Positions 52,009 through 60,886 of a stretch of 64,000 nt of DNA are shown piece by piece. Numbering within the stretch: position 1 is the stretch's first letter; each line of letters opens with the position of its first letter. A program made the translations under genes and the position numbers. The DNA lies in the NCBI RefSeq assembly GCF_035918235.1, contig NZ_CP109486.1:496001-560000 (forward strand), read 5' to 3'. This stretch comes from Streptomyces sp. NBC_01445 (GTDB taxonomy: Bacteria > Actinomycetota > Actinomycetes > Streptomycetales > Streptomycetaceae). The notes under the pieces were generated by a model, which saw only the letters and a program-made list of their open reading frames with translations, was not told the origin of the DNA and searched no databases.

Positions 52009-53955
52009 TCAGCGGTCCTGGGCGAGGGCGTACAGCTCGCCCAGCAAACTTCCCTCGGTGGCGACGAGTTCGTCGAAGGAGCCCTGTTCCCGGACGGTGC
52101 CCTGGTCAAGGACGATGACCCGGTCGGCCATCCTCACGTTGTCCAACCGGTGTGTCACCACCACGGTGATCCGGTCCGGGGCCGTGGCCCGCAGCTCCCG
52201 GAAGATCTGGTGCTCCCCGCGGGCATCCATCTCGCTGGTCGGCTCATCCAGAACGAGCACGGCTGGCTCCCGGTACATCGCTCTCGCGCACGCCAGTCTC
52301 TGCCACTGACCGCCGGACAGCTCGTGGCCGCCCCACACCGAGCGGGCGAGGAGCGTCTCCAACTGATCGGGCAGGTCGCGTAGGGCCTTGGTCATGCCGA
52401 CCCGCTCCGCCGCGTCCCAGATTCGCTCGTCGCCGTGCTCGCGGGGCTGGCCCAAGGTGATGTTCTCCCGGGCGGCGAGCGGCCAGTGCCCGTTCTTCTG
52501 CGGGACCAGGCCGACGTGCCTCCATACCGTCTCCGCGTCCGCGGTGGCGAGATTGATGTCGTCCCACAGCACCGTTCCGTCGGTCGGCACGGTCAGCCCG
52601 GTCAGCATCCGGATCAGCGTCGACTTGCCGGCACCGTTCTCCCCGACCAGCGCAACGACTTCGCCGCGGTTCAGGGTGAGCGTGATCGGCTGCACGGCCG
52701 CCGTGTCCTTGCTCGGGTAGGTGTACGAGGCGCCTTCCAGGCGGATCTGCTGTGGGGGCTTGACCTGCGCGGTGCCGCGGGCCGTGGTCATGGCGCGGAC
52801 CTCGTCGATGAAGGTGTAGTAATCGGAGAGGTAGAGGCCGTGGTGGAACATCACCGTTGAGTACCGGATGATCGAGTTCAGGGCGCGGCCAGCGGTCTGG
52901 GAGGCCACGACCGCGGTACCCGCGCTTGCGGTCGACATCGCGCCGGCGAGGACCAGTCCGGCGAGCGAGGCCCACATGCCGAGGGTGAACAGGCCACCGA
53001 GGGATGCAGCCAGCAGCGTGATCCGCAGATACGGGCGGGCTCCGGCCACCTCCCGCAACTCGACCCGGTCACACATGGATCGGTACCAAAAGTGCAGGTA
53101 GCCGCGCATCGTGTTGGCCCGCAGCTCGTCGGCGAGATCGGCCGTCGTCAGCCACCAGCGCATCATCCCGCGGACATTGCGGGCGGAGATCGTCTGGTCG
53201 TGGACGCGGTAGTCGACCCGCGCGGCAATCACGCCCCCGAGGCCGCGGGGGACGACCGACAGCAGCAGGACACCGAGGAGCAGCGGGTGCAGGGAGGTGA
53301 GCACCGCGGCCGCCGAGGCGAGCTGAACGAGGCCGTTCGTGAGGGTCTTGGCGTCGTTGGCGATGTCGACGGCGCGCAGCGCGCCGATCTCCGCCGCCTG
53401 GCTCCGGTCGCCGAACCCTTCCGCGTCGTAGGCGGCGAGTTCGGCCCGCATGTGAAGATCAACAAGCTGCAGATCCGCCGCTGAGGCGATCTTCGGGTTC
53501 AGGCGTCGGGTCGCCCAGTCCGCGAGGATCCACATGGCCGCGCCGGTGGCCATCGCGACGACGCCGACAGTCAGGGCCGGCCACGCCCGTGACAGGCCTT
53601 CGCGGGGGTCAGCGACCATCAGCTGCGGCAGGGCCTGGGCGACGGCGCTGAGCATCACGGCCGTGCCGAGGCCGGACAGCAGCTGGCACACGACGATCGT
53701 CAGCGCCATGCGCCGGTCGACCGACCAGGCCAGGCGGGCCGTCTGGATCAGGGCCGCGGGGATCCGGCGGGCCATGTCCCACAAGGTGGCGTCGTCCATC
53801 GCCCGCCGGTGCTTGCGTCCGTTGTAGTCGAGCTCCGGCGGCGCCGAGGGCTGCGGAGCGCCCTCCCGAGCCGCCGGCAGGGACACCCCCTCGCGGTACC
53901 CGCTCGCCTTGTTGAGGGCCGGGGCGGGGGCCGTCTTGTCGTGCGGTGCGGTCAT
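52009..53955 (-). CDS. ABC transporter, fused permease-ATPase
   Basis: The 648-residue protein has a transmembrane domain (first helix near LTIVVCQLLSGLGTAVMLSA, six segments to about residue 380) and an ATPase domain with Walker A VGENGAGKST, Q-loop VPQKNGHWPL, signature HELSGGQWQRLACARAM, Walker B AVLVLDEPTS and H-loop VVVTHRLDN. This is the exporter half-transporter type, acting as a dimer. ATG 53955 overlaps the kinase stop as ATGA. Confidence 0.92.
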   Translation of the reverse strand: MTAPHDKTAPAPALNKASGYREGVSLPAAREGAPQPSAPPELDYNGRKHRRAMDDATLWDMARRIPAALIQTARLAWSVDRRMALTIVVCQLLSGLGTAVMLSAVAQALPQLMVADPREGLSRAWPALTVGVVAMATGAAMWILADWATRRLNPKIASAADLQLVDLHMRAELAAYDAEGFGDRSQAAEIGALRAVDIANDAKTLTNGLVQLASAAAVLTSLHPLLLGVLLLSVVPRGLGGVIAARVDYRVHDQTISARNVRGMMRWWLTTADLADELRANTMRGYLHFWYRSMCDRVELREVAGARPYLRITLLAASLGGLFTLGMWASLAGLVLAGAMSTASAGTAVVASQTAGRALNSIIRYSTVMFHHGLYLSDYYTFIDEVRAMTTARGTAQVKPPQQIRLEGASYTYPSKDTAAVQPITLTLNRGEVVALVGENGAGKSTLIRMLTGLTVPTDGTVLWDDINLATADAETVWRHVGLVPQKNGHWPLAARENITLGQPREHGDERIWDAAERVGMTKALRDLPDQLETLLARSVWGGHELSGGQWQRLACARAMYREPAVLVLDEPTSEMDARGEHQIFRELRATAPDRITVVVTHRLDNVRMADRVIVLDQGTVREQGSFDELVATEGSLLGELYALAQDR

Positions 53956-54842
53956 GCGAACACCCCCGCCATCAGCCGGTCCAGGGTGCGCCGCCCGCGC
54001 GCGGTGACGTCGGGGTCGTCGAGCTTCGGCCCCCAGACCAAGCAGCTCACCGCGTCGAGCGCCGCCAGGCCCTTCAGGGCCAGTTGCTCCTTGGGCGTGA
54101 GGTTGCGGCCGTAGCCCTGGAGGCACGCGGCCCGTAGGTCGGGCCGATCCGTCCACGTCGAGCAGGCCATCAGCACGAAGTCCTGCACCGCGGTCGCGAA
54201 CCGGGATCTCTCAAAGTCGATCCACCCGGCCTGCTGCTGAACATGCGACCACATCAGGTTGCGGTCCCATGCGTCGCCGTGGATGAACGCGAGCGGCAGC
54301 GGCGGCAGGGTACGCAGCTGCCCGGCTAGGTCGCGCACCAGCTTCTGCTCCGGCGCGGTCAGCCGGTCGCCGGCCTTCTCCAGGTGCCCCTCGGCTCCAT
54401 CGGCTGCGGTCTGCAGCGCCTGCTCCGCCTCCGCACGTCGGGGCCCTGACAGGTCACCAGCCGCGTGAAGGCGGGCCAGCAGGGCGCCGGCCTGCCGATG
54501 CACTCTGGCTTCCTCCGCGGGCGCGAGCGTCAGCTGCTTGAGAGGCCGCCCCGGGACGGCGGTCAGGAGCAGCGCCAGGTACTCCGCGCTCGAGGCGCGC
54601 AGCTGTGGTGCGCCGCCGGCCCCGAGGGCTGGTGCAGCGCTGCGCAGCGCGAGGGTCTCGCGCTCGTACATCACGGCCTTGGGAGAGATCTTCAGGTAGA
54701 AGCGGACGGACCCGGGCAGGTCGAGCTGCCAGACGCGCGAGTTCTCGCGCGGGTGGGAGACGTCCTTCGCAGAAGGGCGGGCGCCGAGGGCCCGGCTGGC
54801 CCACGCGAGCAGGGCGGGCGACGGCGTGCTCGGGTTGGTCAT
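53952..54842 (-). CDS. Aminoglycoside phosphotransferase (APH)-family kinase
   Basis: The 296-residue protein has kinase features: a lysine in RFYLKISPKAV (K51), the catalytic loop FIHGDAWDRNLMW (HGD 188-190, Asn195) and the metal-binding aspartate in GWIDFERSRF (Asp209). Coupled starts on both sides (ATGA with the peptide gene and with the ABC gene) show tight co-expression. It could phosphorylate a small molecule, an antibiotic or a peptide; none is proven. Confidence 0.88.
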   Translation of the reverse strand: MTNPSTPSPALLAWASRALGARPSAKDVSHPRENSRVWQLDLPGSVRFYLKISPKAVMYERETLALRSAAPALGAGGAPQLRASSAEYLALLLTAVPGRPLKQLTLAPAEEARVHRQAGALLARLHAAGDLSGPRRAEAEQALQTAADGAEGHLEKAGDRLTAPEQKLVRDLAGQLRTLPPLPLAFIHGDAWDRNLMWSHVQQQAGWIDFERSRFATAVQDFVLMACSTWTDRPDLRAACLQGYGRNLTPKEQLALKGLAALDAVSCLVWGPKLDDPDVTARGRRTLDRLMAGVFA

Positions 54843-54988
54843 ACCCCCCACCCCGATGACGGTCGTGATGCCAAGGCGAACAGCGTGCGACGGGCGTCGA
54901 CCGGGCACCGGAACGCGATGGCCTGGGCGACCTGGGCAGGGGGGTTCTCGAACACAGGGAGGGCGGCAAGCACGCGGACGGGATTCAC
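54839..54988 (-). CDS. Small peptide (49 aa) heading the kinase-exporter operon
   Basis: GTG 54988 has GAGGAG six bases upstream and opens NPVRVLAALPVFENPPAQVA then QAIAFRCPVDARRTLFALAS and RPSSGWGV; the stop overlaps the kinase ATG (ATGA, 54839-54842). The strong ribosome site and coupling argue for real translation, either as a leader or as a product. The peptide has one Cys and a Ser/Thr-containing C-terminal third but no recognised leader motif. Confidence 0.5.
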   Translation of the reverse strand: MNPVRVLAALPVFENPPAQVAQAIAFRCPVDARRTLFALASRPSSGWGV

Positions 54989-55696
54989 GGAGTTCTCCTC
55001 AAGAGCGGCAAACGGGCAGAGCACCCGGACAACGGTCCTGATCACAGGGCCGACACGGTCAACCTCAGGCGACGAGTCGAGTAAAGGTTCGACTCCGGGC
55101 GCCGCGGGCAAGTGCTGTCGGCGTACGCGTATGGCACGGGCTGTTCGATTCAGCCTCACGGGGGACAGGACGCGGCCGTAGCCCGAGCGGCGGATTGCAT
55201 AACGGTGTCGAGGGCACCGGACTCCTTCGGCGAGGGGTGGATGTGCTCTGCGGCGCACCCTCGCCTCCGCCACTGACAATCGACGGCGGACGGCACCGTG
55301 ATCCGGTCATTTCGAGCGGGCCGGGCAGCGACCAGACGATCACCTTGCCGGGGCCGGTGACCTGGAGCGAAGCCGGAAGAAAGGATTCTCGAACCCACCG
55401 GCTACGGCCCGGAATTCGGCGCCCGACAATGTGGCTGGATCTGACTTCAGGCCGGATGACCTTCCGGAGCGCCAGCCCGGTGAGCGGGCACGACGACGGC
55501 TAGCATCAGCACCTTCGACGCGGTCGCCACACGCCCGAAAGGCCAGCGCGCGCCCCGTGCCTGCACCCGCAGAGCCGCCGCTGCGTACAACGAACTTCCT
55601 CCAGCGACGCCCCTGCCCGCGCGGCGCGCAGCCGCCCCTGCGCAGAGGTCACGAGGAGAGACATGACCATTCCCCGCCCCGTACCTCCACGACGTC
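54989..55696. other. Long intergenic region, nothing recognised
   Basis: It should hold the promoter of the peptide-kinase-ABC operon and of the NUDIX relic. A TTCGACTCCGG stretch near 55090 looks like a tRNA T-loop but has no paired stem. Confidence 0.4.
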
Positions 55697-55880
55697 GTGA
55701 CGGCCTACCTCCGCCAGCATCCAGAGGAGCAACCGCTCCTTGACCGCACCGCCGCCGGGCACAACGTGACCGACCGCCGACAGTTCGACGGGCACGTGAC
55801 GACCTCGGGCATCGTCACCAACGACGCCGACGAGGTGCTGCTCATCTGCCACCTCGCCTCCGGTGGCCGCTCAGGGGGTG
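55697..55880 (+). pseudogene. NUDIX-family N-terminal fragment
   Basis: AYLRQHPEEQPLLDRTAAGH, FDGHVTTSGIVTNDADEVLL and ICHLASGG match the first strands of a NUDIX hydrolase; the sequence departs where LLPGGH and the Nudix box should follow. Confidence 0.6.
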
Positions 55881-55887
55881 ACCGGAC

Positions 55888-56206
55888 GTGCTGGCTGAGC
55901 TCCGAGACTGCCCCCTCTGCTGGACACAGTTCCAGGTCAGCCCCAAAGCAGCCGCACGGCACACCCCGCTGCAAAGCGGAAGCAGCCCGCCGCCGCAAAC
56001 GCGAACGCACGGACGCCGACGAGGACGTTCAGACAGAACCAGCCGAGCCGACATTGCCCGTGACACCGCTGACGCCGACCGCTGTTCGCAGCTGTCCTCA
56101 CTGCGACAAGCCGGTCACCATCGTCGCTCTCCTGGCTACCCCAGAAGCAGCCCGGCCCACCCTTCCTGCAGCAAGTCCGGACGTGATTCCGATGCGAAGA
56201 GGCTGA
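55888..56206 (+). pseudogene. Small zinc-ribbon protein, frameshifted
   Basis: Frame 1 from GTG 55888 reads LAELRDCPLCWTQFQVSPKA; after about 55970 the other frame continues RCKAEAARRRKRERTDADED and later RSCPHCDKPVTIVALLATPE then AARPTLPAASPDVIPMRRG and stop. Together they form a CxxC...C zinc-binding protein with a second CPHC site. A one-base shift separates them. Confidence 0.5.
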
Positions 56207-56278
56207 TCTCCTCCGCAGGAAAACGCGAGCGAGCTACCAGCCACAAGTCGATACTCTTCCCCGGGAAAGGACGTGACA

Positions 56279-56338
56279 ATGGCATTGGTGAAGAAGGGGT
56301 CCCGACACATCACAGTCGACGGCATCCCCTACCGCTAA
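56279..56338 (+). pseudogene. 19-residue stub of a hypothetical protein
   Basis: AAAGGA and ATG 56279 open MALVKKGSRHITVDGIPYR and a stop. The start resembles a small conserved Streptomyces protein that normally continues past VDGxxYRW. Confidence 0.4.
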
Positions 56339-56360
56339 ATTGCTGGCATACCCTGCGGTC

Positions 56361-57059
56361 ATGGACGACCCCGTGCTCACCGCCCGCGAACTGGTGCGGG
56401 ATCGGTTTCCTGCCGCCCGGGCCGCCTTTCTGGCCGGCAGTGTGCTGACCGACCGGCGTACGCCGACCTCCGATCTGGACATCGTGGTCCTCCTGGACGG
56501 GCCGCCGGCGCCCAACCGGGAGAACCTGCTGTACCGCGGCTGGCCGGTGGAGCTGTTCGTGCAAACCGAGGCCGTCTGGCATAGCTTCGCCGACCAGGAG
56601 ACCGCGAAGCGGAATTCGCCGTTGCTCGCCATGTGCTCCGAGGGCATGCTCCTCGTGGACGCGAACGGGCTGGGCGCTTCGCTCCAGGCTGAGGCGCGCG
56701 AACGGTGGGCTGCAGGCCCGCCGCCGCTCTCGGACCGTGAGCGGGACTACCAGCGGTACATCCTGACCGACCTGCTCGACGACCTGCGTGGCTGCGCGGA
56801 CCCCGCCGAGCGGGTGCACGTGGTCTCGCACATGCTCCAGCGTGCCTCGGAGCTGGCCCTGCTGGTCGGCGGACACTGGCTTGGCGGAGGCAAGTGGTTG
56901 TCGCGGCGACTGGCTGCGGCCGACCCCAGGCTGCACCGCGCGTTGACCGAGGCCGCCGCGCAAGCAATCGCCGGGCACACGAGCGCCTTCGCCGCAGCCG
57001 TGGCGGAGGTGCTGGACGAAGCCGGCGGCCCGTTGTGGGACGGGTACGCCATCCGATGA
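56361..57059 (+). CDS. Nucleotidyltransferase-domain protein
   Basis: The 232-residue protein has the nucleotidyltransferase signature FLAGSVLTDRRTPTSDLDIV (GS...DxD) followed by a helical C-terminal half (TDLLDDLRGCADPAERVHVV, HWLGGGKWLSRRLAAADPRL). There is no ribosome site before ATG 56361 but TACCCT lies 7-12 bases upstream, so the mRNA may be leaderless. An in-frame TTG 56340 is the alternative. Substrate unknown. Confidence 0.8.
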   Translation: MDDPVLTARELVRDRFPAARAAFLAGSVLTDRRTPTSDLDIVVLLDGPPAPNRENLLYRGWPVELFVQTEAVWHSFADQETAKRNSPLLAMCSEGMLLVDANGLGASLQAEARERWAAGPPPLSDRERDYQRYILTDLLDDLRGCADPAERVHVVSHMLQRASELALLVGGHWLGGGKWLSRRLAAADPRLHRALTEAAAQAIAGHTSAFAAAVAEVLDEAGGPLWDGYAIR

Positions 57060-57160
57060 GTCGGTGGTGTGGGGACTAGCCACGCAACAGGCAACGTTCG
57101 CCCTCACCAGGGAGAGCTAGCCTGGCCCACCCGTCGCAGGGAGCGTCAGTAGGCAGTGCG

Positions 57161-57919
57161 ATGCTGACGCCAACAACTCCGCTCACGGTGATCAATGGGG
57201 GGCCGATGCCTGGTGAACGATCAAGGGCTGACTTGTCCTCGGTCTGCTTCGACTCTGCTTGGTGTGCCACCGACCTGGGTGAATACCGACCCTGCCGCTA
57301 CACCTACGAGTACTACCCCTACGAGAGCCTGCCGCCGCTCGACTCCACCAAGTTCACGGGCGTCTTTCAATGGCTCGGTGGTACCGGCGAACCGGTTCTC
57401 GAACAGGTCACGGCGCTCAATCGCTTGGCAGAGAACCTTGCGGCCAAGGGCTTGACGCTGCCTCGGGACTTCGTCACCTTCCAGGCCGACTCGAAGCTGC
57501 ACTGCTCGCTGGATGAGGTCTCGGTGACCTGCTGCTGGACCGATATCTCAGAGCCCCTGCCCAGTCCGGTCGAGCCTGGCGCCTTCCTCGTGCGATTCCT
57601 GCGGGATCAACAGGACTGCGTCATCTGGTACCTCTATCTCCGTCCTTCGGGTGAGGTGTTCGTGGTGCACTCCCATCTCGACTACGAGTACGAGTACGAG
57701 GCGCGGCGCGACGGGGAAGACACGGAGACCGATCTCGACGATCCGGAGGAGCAAGGGGCCGCAATCCTCTGGTGTGCACCTTCGTTCGAGGAGTTCGCCG
57801 CTCGGTTCTGGATCGAGAACCGTCTCTGGCATGCCCTCAACGGCAATGACCTGTCCCAACTCGAGCCTCCGCTGCGTGACTACGTGCGTCACTACGCGCC
57901 GCCCGGGATGCCCGCATGA
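57161..57919 (+). CDS. Hypothetical acidic protein, possibly SUKH/SMI1-KNR4-like
   Basis: The 252-residue protein is aromatic and acidic: ATDLGEYRPCRYTYEYYPYE, TLPRDFVTFQADSKLHCSLD, VHSHLDYEYEYEARRDGEDT, and FEEFAARFWIENRLWHALNG then NDLSQLEPPLRDYVRHY. The pattern of FxxFxxDxxLH and a C-terminal FxxFxxRFWxEN helix resembles SUKH-type immunity proteins, but I am not certain. ATG 57206 is an alternative start. Confidence 0.65.
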   Translation: MLTPTTPLTVINGGPMPGERSRADLSSVCFDSAWCATDLGEYRPCRYTYEYYPYESLPPLDSTKFTGVFQWLGGTGEPVLEQVTALNRLAENLAAKGLTLPRDFVTFQADSKLHCSLDEVSVTCCWTDISEPLPSPVEPGAFLVRFLRDQQDCVIWYLYLRPSGEVFVVHSHLDYEYEYEARRDGEDTETDLDDPEEQGAAILWCAPSFEEFAARFWIENRLWHALNGNDLSQLEPPLRDYVRHYAPPGMPA

Positions 57920-57944
57920 CCGTGCAGTGGACGAGATCGTGTGC

Positions 57945-58284
57945 GCATGACGGAGCGAGTACGCGTTCGCGAGATCGATGGCGACGAGGGGCAGCGCCTG
58001 TCACGTTGATGCCGGTGGCGCGGATGTCGGCGCTTTCACCGGTTCCGTGCGTCATGACCGCGGCCGTGGTCCGGGTGGCCAGCCATCGCAGCCACGAGTT
58101 CGTCGTCGGCGTTGATGACCGCGACCCCGCCCTGGTCCGCCGGCGGAAGGGATTCGACGAGCTCGCCCTTGGCCGTCGCGACCGCCTCCCGGCTGCCGAA
58201 TTCTCCGACGTGGGCGGAGCCGACGTTGAGGACGACGCCGATCTGCGGCGGGGTCAGCGATGCCAGGTAGGCGATGTCCACCAA
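57945..58284 (-). pseudogene. murF fragment
   Basis: Minus-strand residues [20 protein letters not shown] then [20 protein letters not shown] and [17 protein letters not shown] are the central domain of UDP-MurNAc-tripeptide D-Ala-D-Ala ligase (MurF). After 58036 the match continues in another frame ([17 protein letters not shown]). The ATP-binding GxGKT part and the C-terminus are missing. Confidence 0.8.
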
Positions 58285-58288
58285 CTCG

Positions 58289-59200
58289 TTACAGTTCCAC
58301 GCCGTACGGCGGTTCCGCCCCGGCCCGCGAGCAGGTGACGGCCGCCGCTCGCGCCGCGAACCTCAGGACATCGCTCCAGTCGGCGGGCCCGAGCCCTGCG
58401 AGCCCGTCACGGGACAGACGGTCGCGGGAGTCCAGGGTGTGCAGCAGCGCCGCGTTCACTGTGTCGCCGGCCCCGATCGTGTCGACGACCTCGACGTCCA
58501 CGCCGGGCACCGCGTGCGGGCCGTCGCCCTTGGCGGTGAAGGCCGTCAGACCCGCACCGCCGCGGGTCACGACGACGGCCGACGGCCCGGCTGCGAGCCA
58601 GCCCTCGATGCCGCCGCCGAGCCACTCCGCATCCTCCTCACTGAGCTTGAGCAGGGAGACGTACGGCAGCCAGCTCTCGAAGCGTGCCCGGTAGGCGTCC
58701 GCGTCCGGGATCAGGCCGGCGCGGATGTTCGGGTCGAGGGCGACGAAGACGCCCCGCGCGGACTCGCGCCGCATCAGGTGCTCATACGCGCTCGCACCCG
58801 GTTCGAGGACGAGCGAGCACGTACCGACGGACAACGCCCTTACTCCCGACGGGAATTGAGCAGGGGCCGTGAACAGGCGGTCCGCGCTGCCCTCCGTATA
58901 GAAGGTGTACGTCGCCGAGCCGCCCTCGGCGACGGACGCGACCGCGAGGGTGGTGGGTTCGGCGCCGCGCTGGACGAGGTCGACCGCCACTCCTTCCTTC
59001 TCCAGGTGCGAGACGAGTGCCGTACCGAACGCGTCGGTCGAGACGCGGGAGCAGAACGCGACGTCCGCGCCGAGCCGCCCGAGCGCGACGGCCGTGTTGT
59101 ACGGTCCGCCGCCGCGCGCGGGCAGCAAGGGGGCAAGCGGGTCGCCGGTGCCGCTCTGCGGCACCAGGTCGATCAGGGCTTCACCGGCGACGACGATCAT
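58289..59200 (-). CDS. PfkB-family sugar kinase (fructokinase)
   Basis: The 303-residue protein has the PfkB N-terminal motif [20 protein letters not shown] and the C-terminal signature [17 protein letters not shown] with the catalytic Asp. ATG 59200 overlaps the permease stop as ATGA (59197-59200). In this locus it should phosphorylate the fructose released from sucrose or fructan. Confidence 0.93.
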   Translation of the reverse strand: MIVVAGEALIDLVPQSGTGDPLAPLLPARGGGPYNTAVALGRLGADVAFCSRVSTDAFGTALVSHLEKEGVAVDLVQRGAEPTTLAVASVAEGGSATYTFYTEGSADRLFTAPAQFPSGVRALSVGTCSLVLEPGASAYEHLMRRESARGVFVALDPNIRAGLIPDADAYRARFESWLPYVSLLKLSEEDAEWLGGGIEGWLAAGPSAVVVTRGGAGLTAFTAKGDGPHAVPGVDVEVVDTIGAGDTVNAALLHTLDSRDRLSRDGLAGLGPADWSDVLRFAARAAAVTCSRAGAEPPYGVEL

Positions 59201-60564
59201 GCCAGGGCTTCCTTTCCGGTCAGGGTGATCCCCTTGGAGTCGGGGCGCAGGGTGAGTACGGAGACGGCGGTGACAGCGGCGACGCAACAGCCCATGACCG
59301 CATAGGTGCCGCGGTAGCCGATGCTGTCGTAGCCGAGGCCGGCGAGCGGGGAGATGACGGCGGCGCCGAGCTGGGTGGCCAGCTGGAAGCCGACCAGATA
59401 GATCGTGGACGACAGCCGGGGCTCGAAGTGGCGGTTGATGTACTTGAAGATCGCGATCAGCATGATCGGCAGCTCGACGGAGTGCAGCAGTTTCACCGCG
59501 GAGATCGCGAGGGCGCCGGTGACCAGGCCGGACAGCAGGATCCGGGCCGCCATGACGCAGCCGGAGATGAGCAGCGACTTCTTCGGCCCGATGCGGTTGA
59601 CCAGGAACGGCGCGAGCGCCATGCCGCCCGCTTCGAGGAAGACCTGCACGGAGTTCAGGTCGGAGAACATCCGGTTGCCCTCGGCCTCGGTGGAGAAGAG
59701 CGAGGTGAAGTAGGAGGGGAACATCGCGTCGTACGTGTTGTAGGTAGCTGTCACCGCGACCACGAAGAGGAGCAGGCCCCAGAAGGCGGGGTAGGCGAAG
59801 AGGGACTTCACGTCCGAGAGCGAGACTGAGGAGGCCGCTTCGTCGACGGCCTCGGCGCGGCGGCCGTCCGCGACCCGGATCGCGACGATCAGGCCGACGA
59901 AGACGGCGGCGGCGACGGACGCGGCCCAGAAGTTCAGATTCGGGTTGATGTTGAACAGGCGGCCCGCGAAGAAGGTGGCGGCGGCCCAGCCGAGCGAGCC
60001 GAACATCCGGGCCCGCCCGAACTCGAAGCCGTGGAAGCGGCCGAGGCGCTCGGTGTAGCTCTCCAAGGTCGCGACGGCGACGGCGAAGGCCGTGGCCAGG
60101 TAGACAGAGCCGACGACCAGGCCGAGGGCGAAGTGGTGCTTGAGCAGCGGCCCGTACACGTAGATGTACATCGGGCCGACCAGCAGCATCAGGCCGCCGA
60201 TCCAGTACAGGAGGTTCTTGCGCAGGCCGAGGCGGTCCTGGAGGTAGCCGTAGACCGGCATCGTGATCAGACAGCCGATGGCGTTGGCGCTGATCACGAG
60301 CGAGCTGCGGCCGGCGCTCAGACCGATGTCCTGGGTCAGCCAGATCGAGAACAGCGACCAGGACAGCGACCACGTCACGAAGAACATGAAGAGCGCGGCG
60401 CTGGCCAGGGTGAAGTTCACCTTGCGCCGGCTGTGCCCGGGAGCGGGCGCGGCCCCGGACGCACCGGTGGGCCGATCTCCGCCGGGGTCCGCGCCCGTCT
60501 CCTGCCGGCCGGGGCCGCCCGCGGCGGGGGACGTGGCCGTCACCGCTTCCTTCTGCATGGTCAT
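59197..60564 (-). CDS. LacY/CscB-type oligosaccharide:H+ symporter (sucrose permease)
   Basis: The 455-residue protein has a Pro/Gly-rich N-terminal extension and then twelve helices of the LacY family: FMFFVTWSLSWSLFSIWLTQ, YGYLQDRLGLRKNLLYWIGG, RFHGFEFGRARMFGSLGWAA and a second half with YFTSLFS and LPIMLIAIFKYINRHFEPR. The FGRARxxGSLGW motif is diagnostic of LacY-type proteins. It is the first gene of the permease-fructokinase operon, divergent from GH32, with LacI operators in between. Confidence 0.92.
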   Translation of the reverse strand: MTMQKEAVTATSPAAGGPGRQETGADPGGDRPTGASGAAPAPGHSRRKVNFTLASAALFMFFVTWSLSWSLFSIWLTQDIGLSAGRSSLVISANAIGCLITMPVYGYLQDRLGLRKNLLYWIGGLMLLVGPMYIYVYGPLLKHHFALGLVVGSVYLATAFAVAVATLESYTERLGRFHGFEFGRARMFGSLGWAAATFFAGRLFNINPNLNFWAASVAAAVFVGLIVAIRVADGRRAEAVDEAASSVSLSDVKSLFAYPAFWGLLLFVVAVTATYNTYDAMFPSYFTSLFSTEAEGNRMFSDLNSVQVFLEAGGMALAPFLVNRIGPKKSLLISGCVMAARILLSGLVTGALAISAVKLLHSVELPIMLIAIFKYINRHFEPRLSSTIYLVGFQLATQLGAAVISPLAGLGYDSIGYRGTYAVMGCCVAAVTAVSVLTLRPDSKGITLTGKEALA

Positions 60565-60621
60565 GTGTGCGCTCCCTCGCGCCAGGCACCGCGTCGTACG
60601 CGCGGAGCCGCCTCATCATGC

Positions 60622-60638
60622 CGGAATGATTCATTCCG
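60622..60638. promoter_or_regulatory. 17-bp palindrome near the permease start
   Basis: CGGAATGA-T-TCATTCCG, perfect 8-base arms, 58 bp upstream of the permease ATG and unlike the LacI boxes; a second regulator may bind here. Confidence 0.55.
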
Positions 60639-60648
60639 AATCTAGTCC

Positions 60649-60662
60649 CTAACACGTGCTAG
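60649..60662. promoter_or_regulatory. LacI operator 1
   Basis: CTAACACGTGCTAG, a LacI-type dyad with CG at its centre; one mismatch between arms. Confidence 0.75.
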
Positions 60663-60672
60663 GGCGGGATTA

Positions 60673-60686
60673 CTATCACGTGTTAG
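60673..60686. promoter_or_regulatory. LacI operator 2
   Basis: CTATCACGTGTTAG, 24 bp centre to centre from operator 1 and sharing CTAxCACGTGxTAG. Confidence 0.75.
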
Positions 60687-60886
60687 GTTCCGTTTGGCAA
60701 GAGGCAGGACACGCACCGGCAACACGCCCGACACCGTGCGCCGGGCGGAACCACACACCGACGGCGGCGCGCCCCCGCCTCGACGCACCGCCGACACGGC
60801 GCACCCGAAACGGCGCGCCCGCGACGGCCCGACCTCCGGGCCCTACGGCAGTACCCGTGGGCCCTACGACAGAAAGTGACGCCGCC

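Noticed and set aside
55080..55110. GGTTCGACTCC resembling a tRNA T-arm
   Set aside because: The flanking bases do not pair into a T-stem, and no acceptor or anticodon arm is present.
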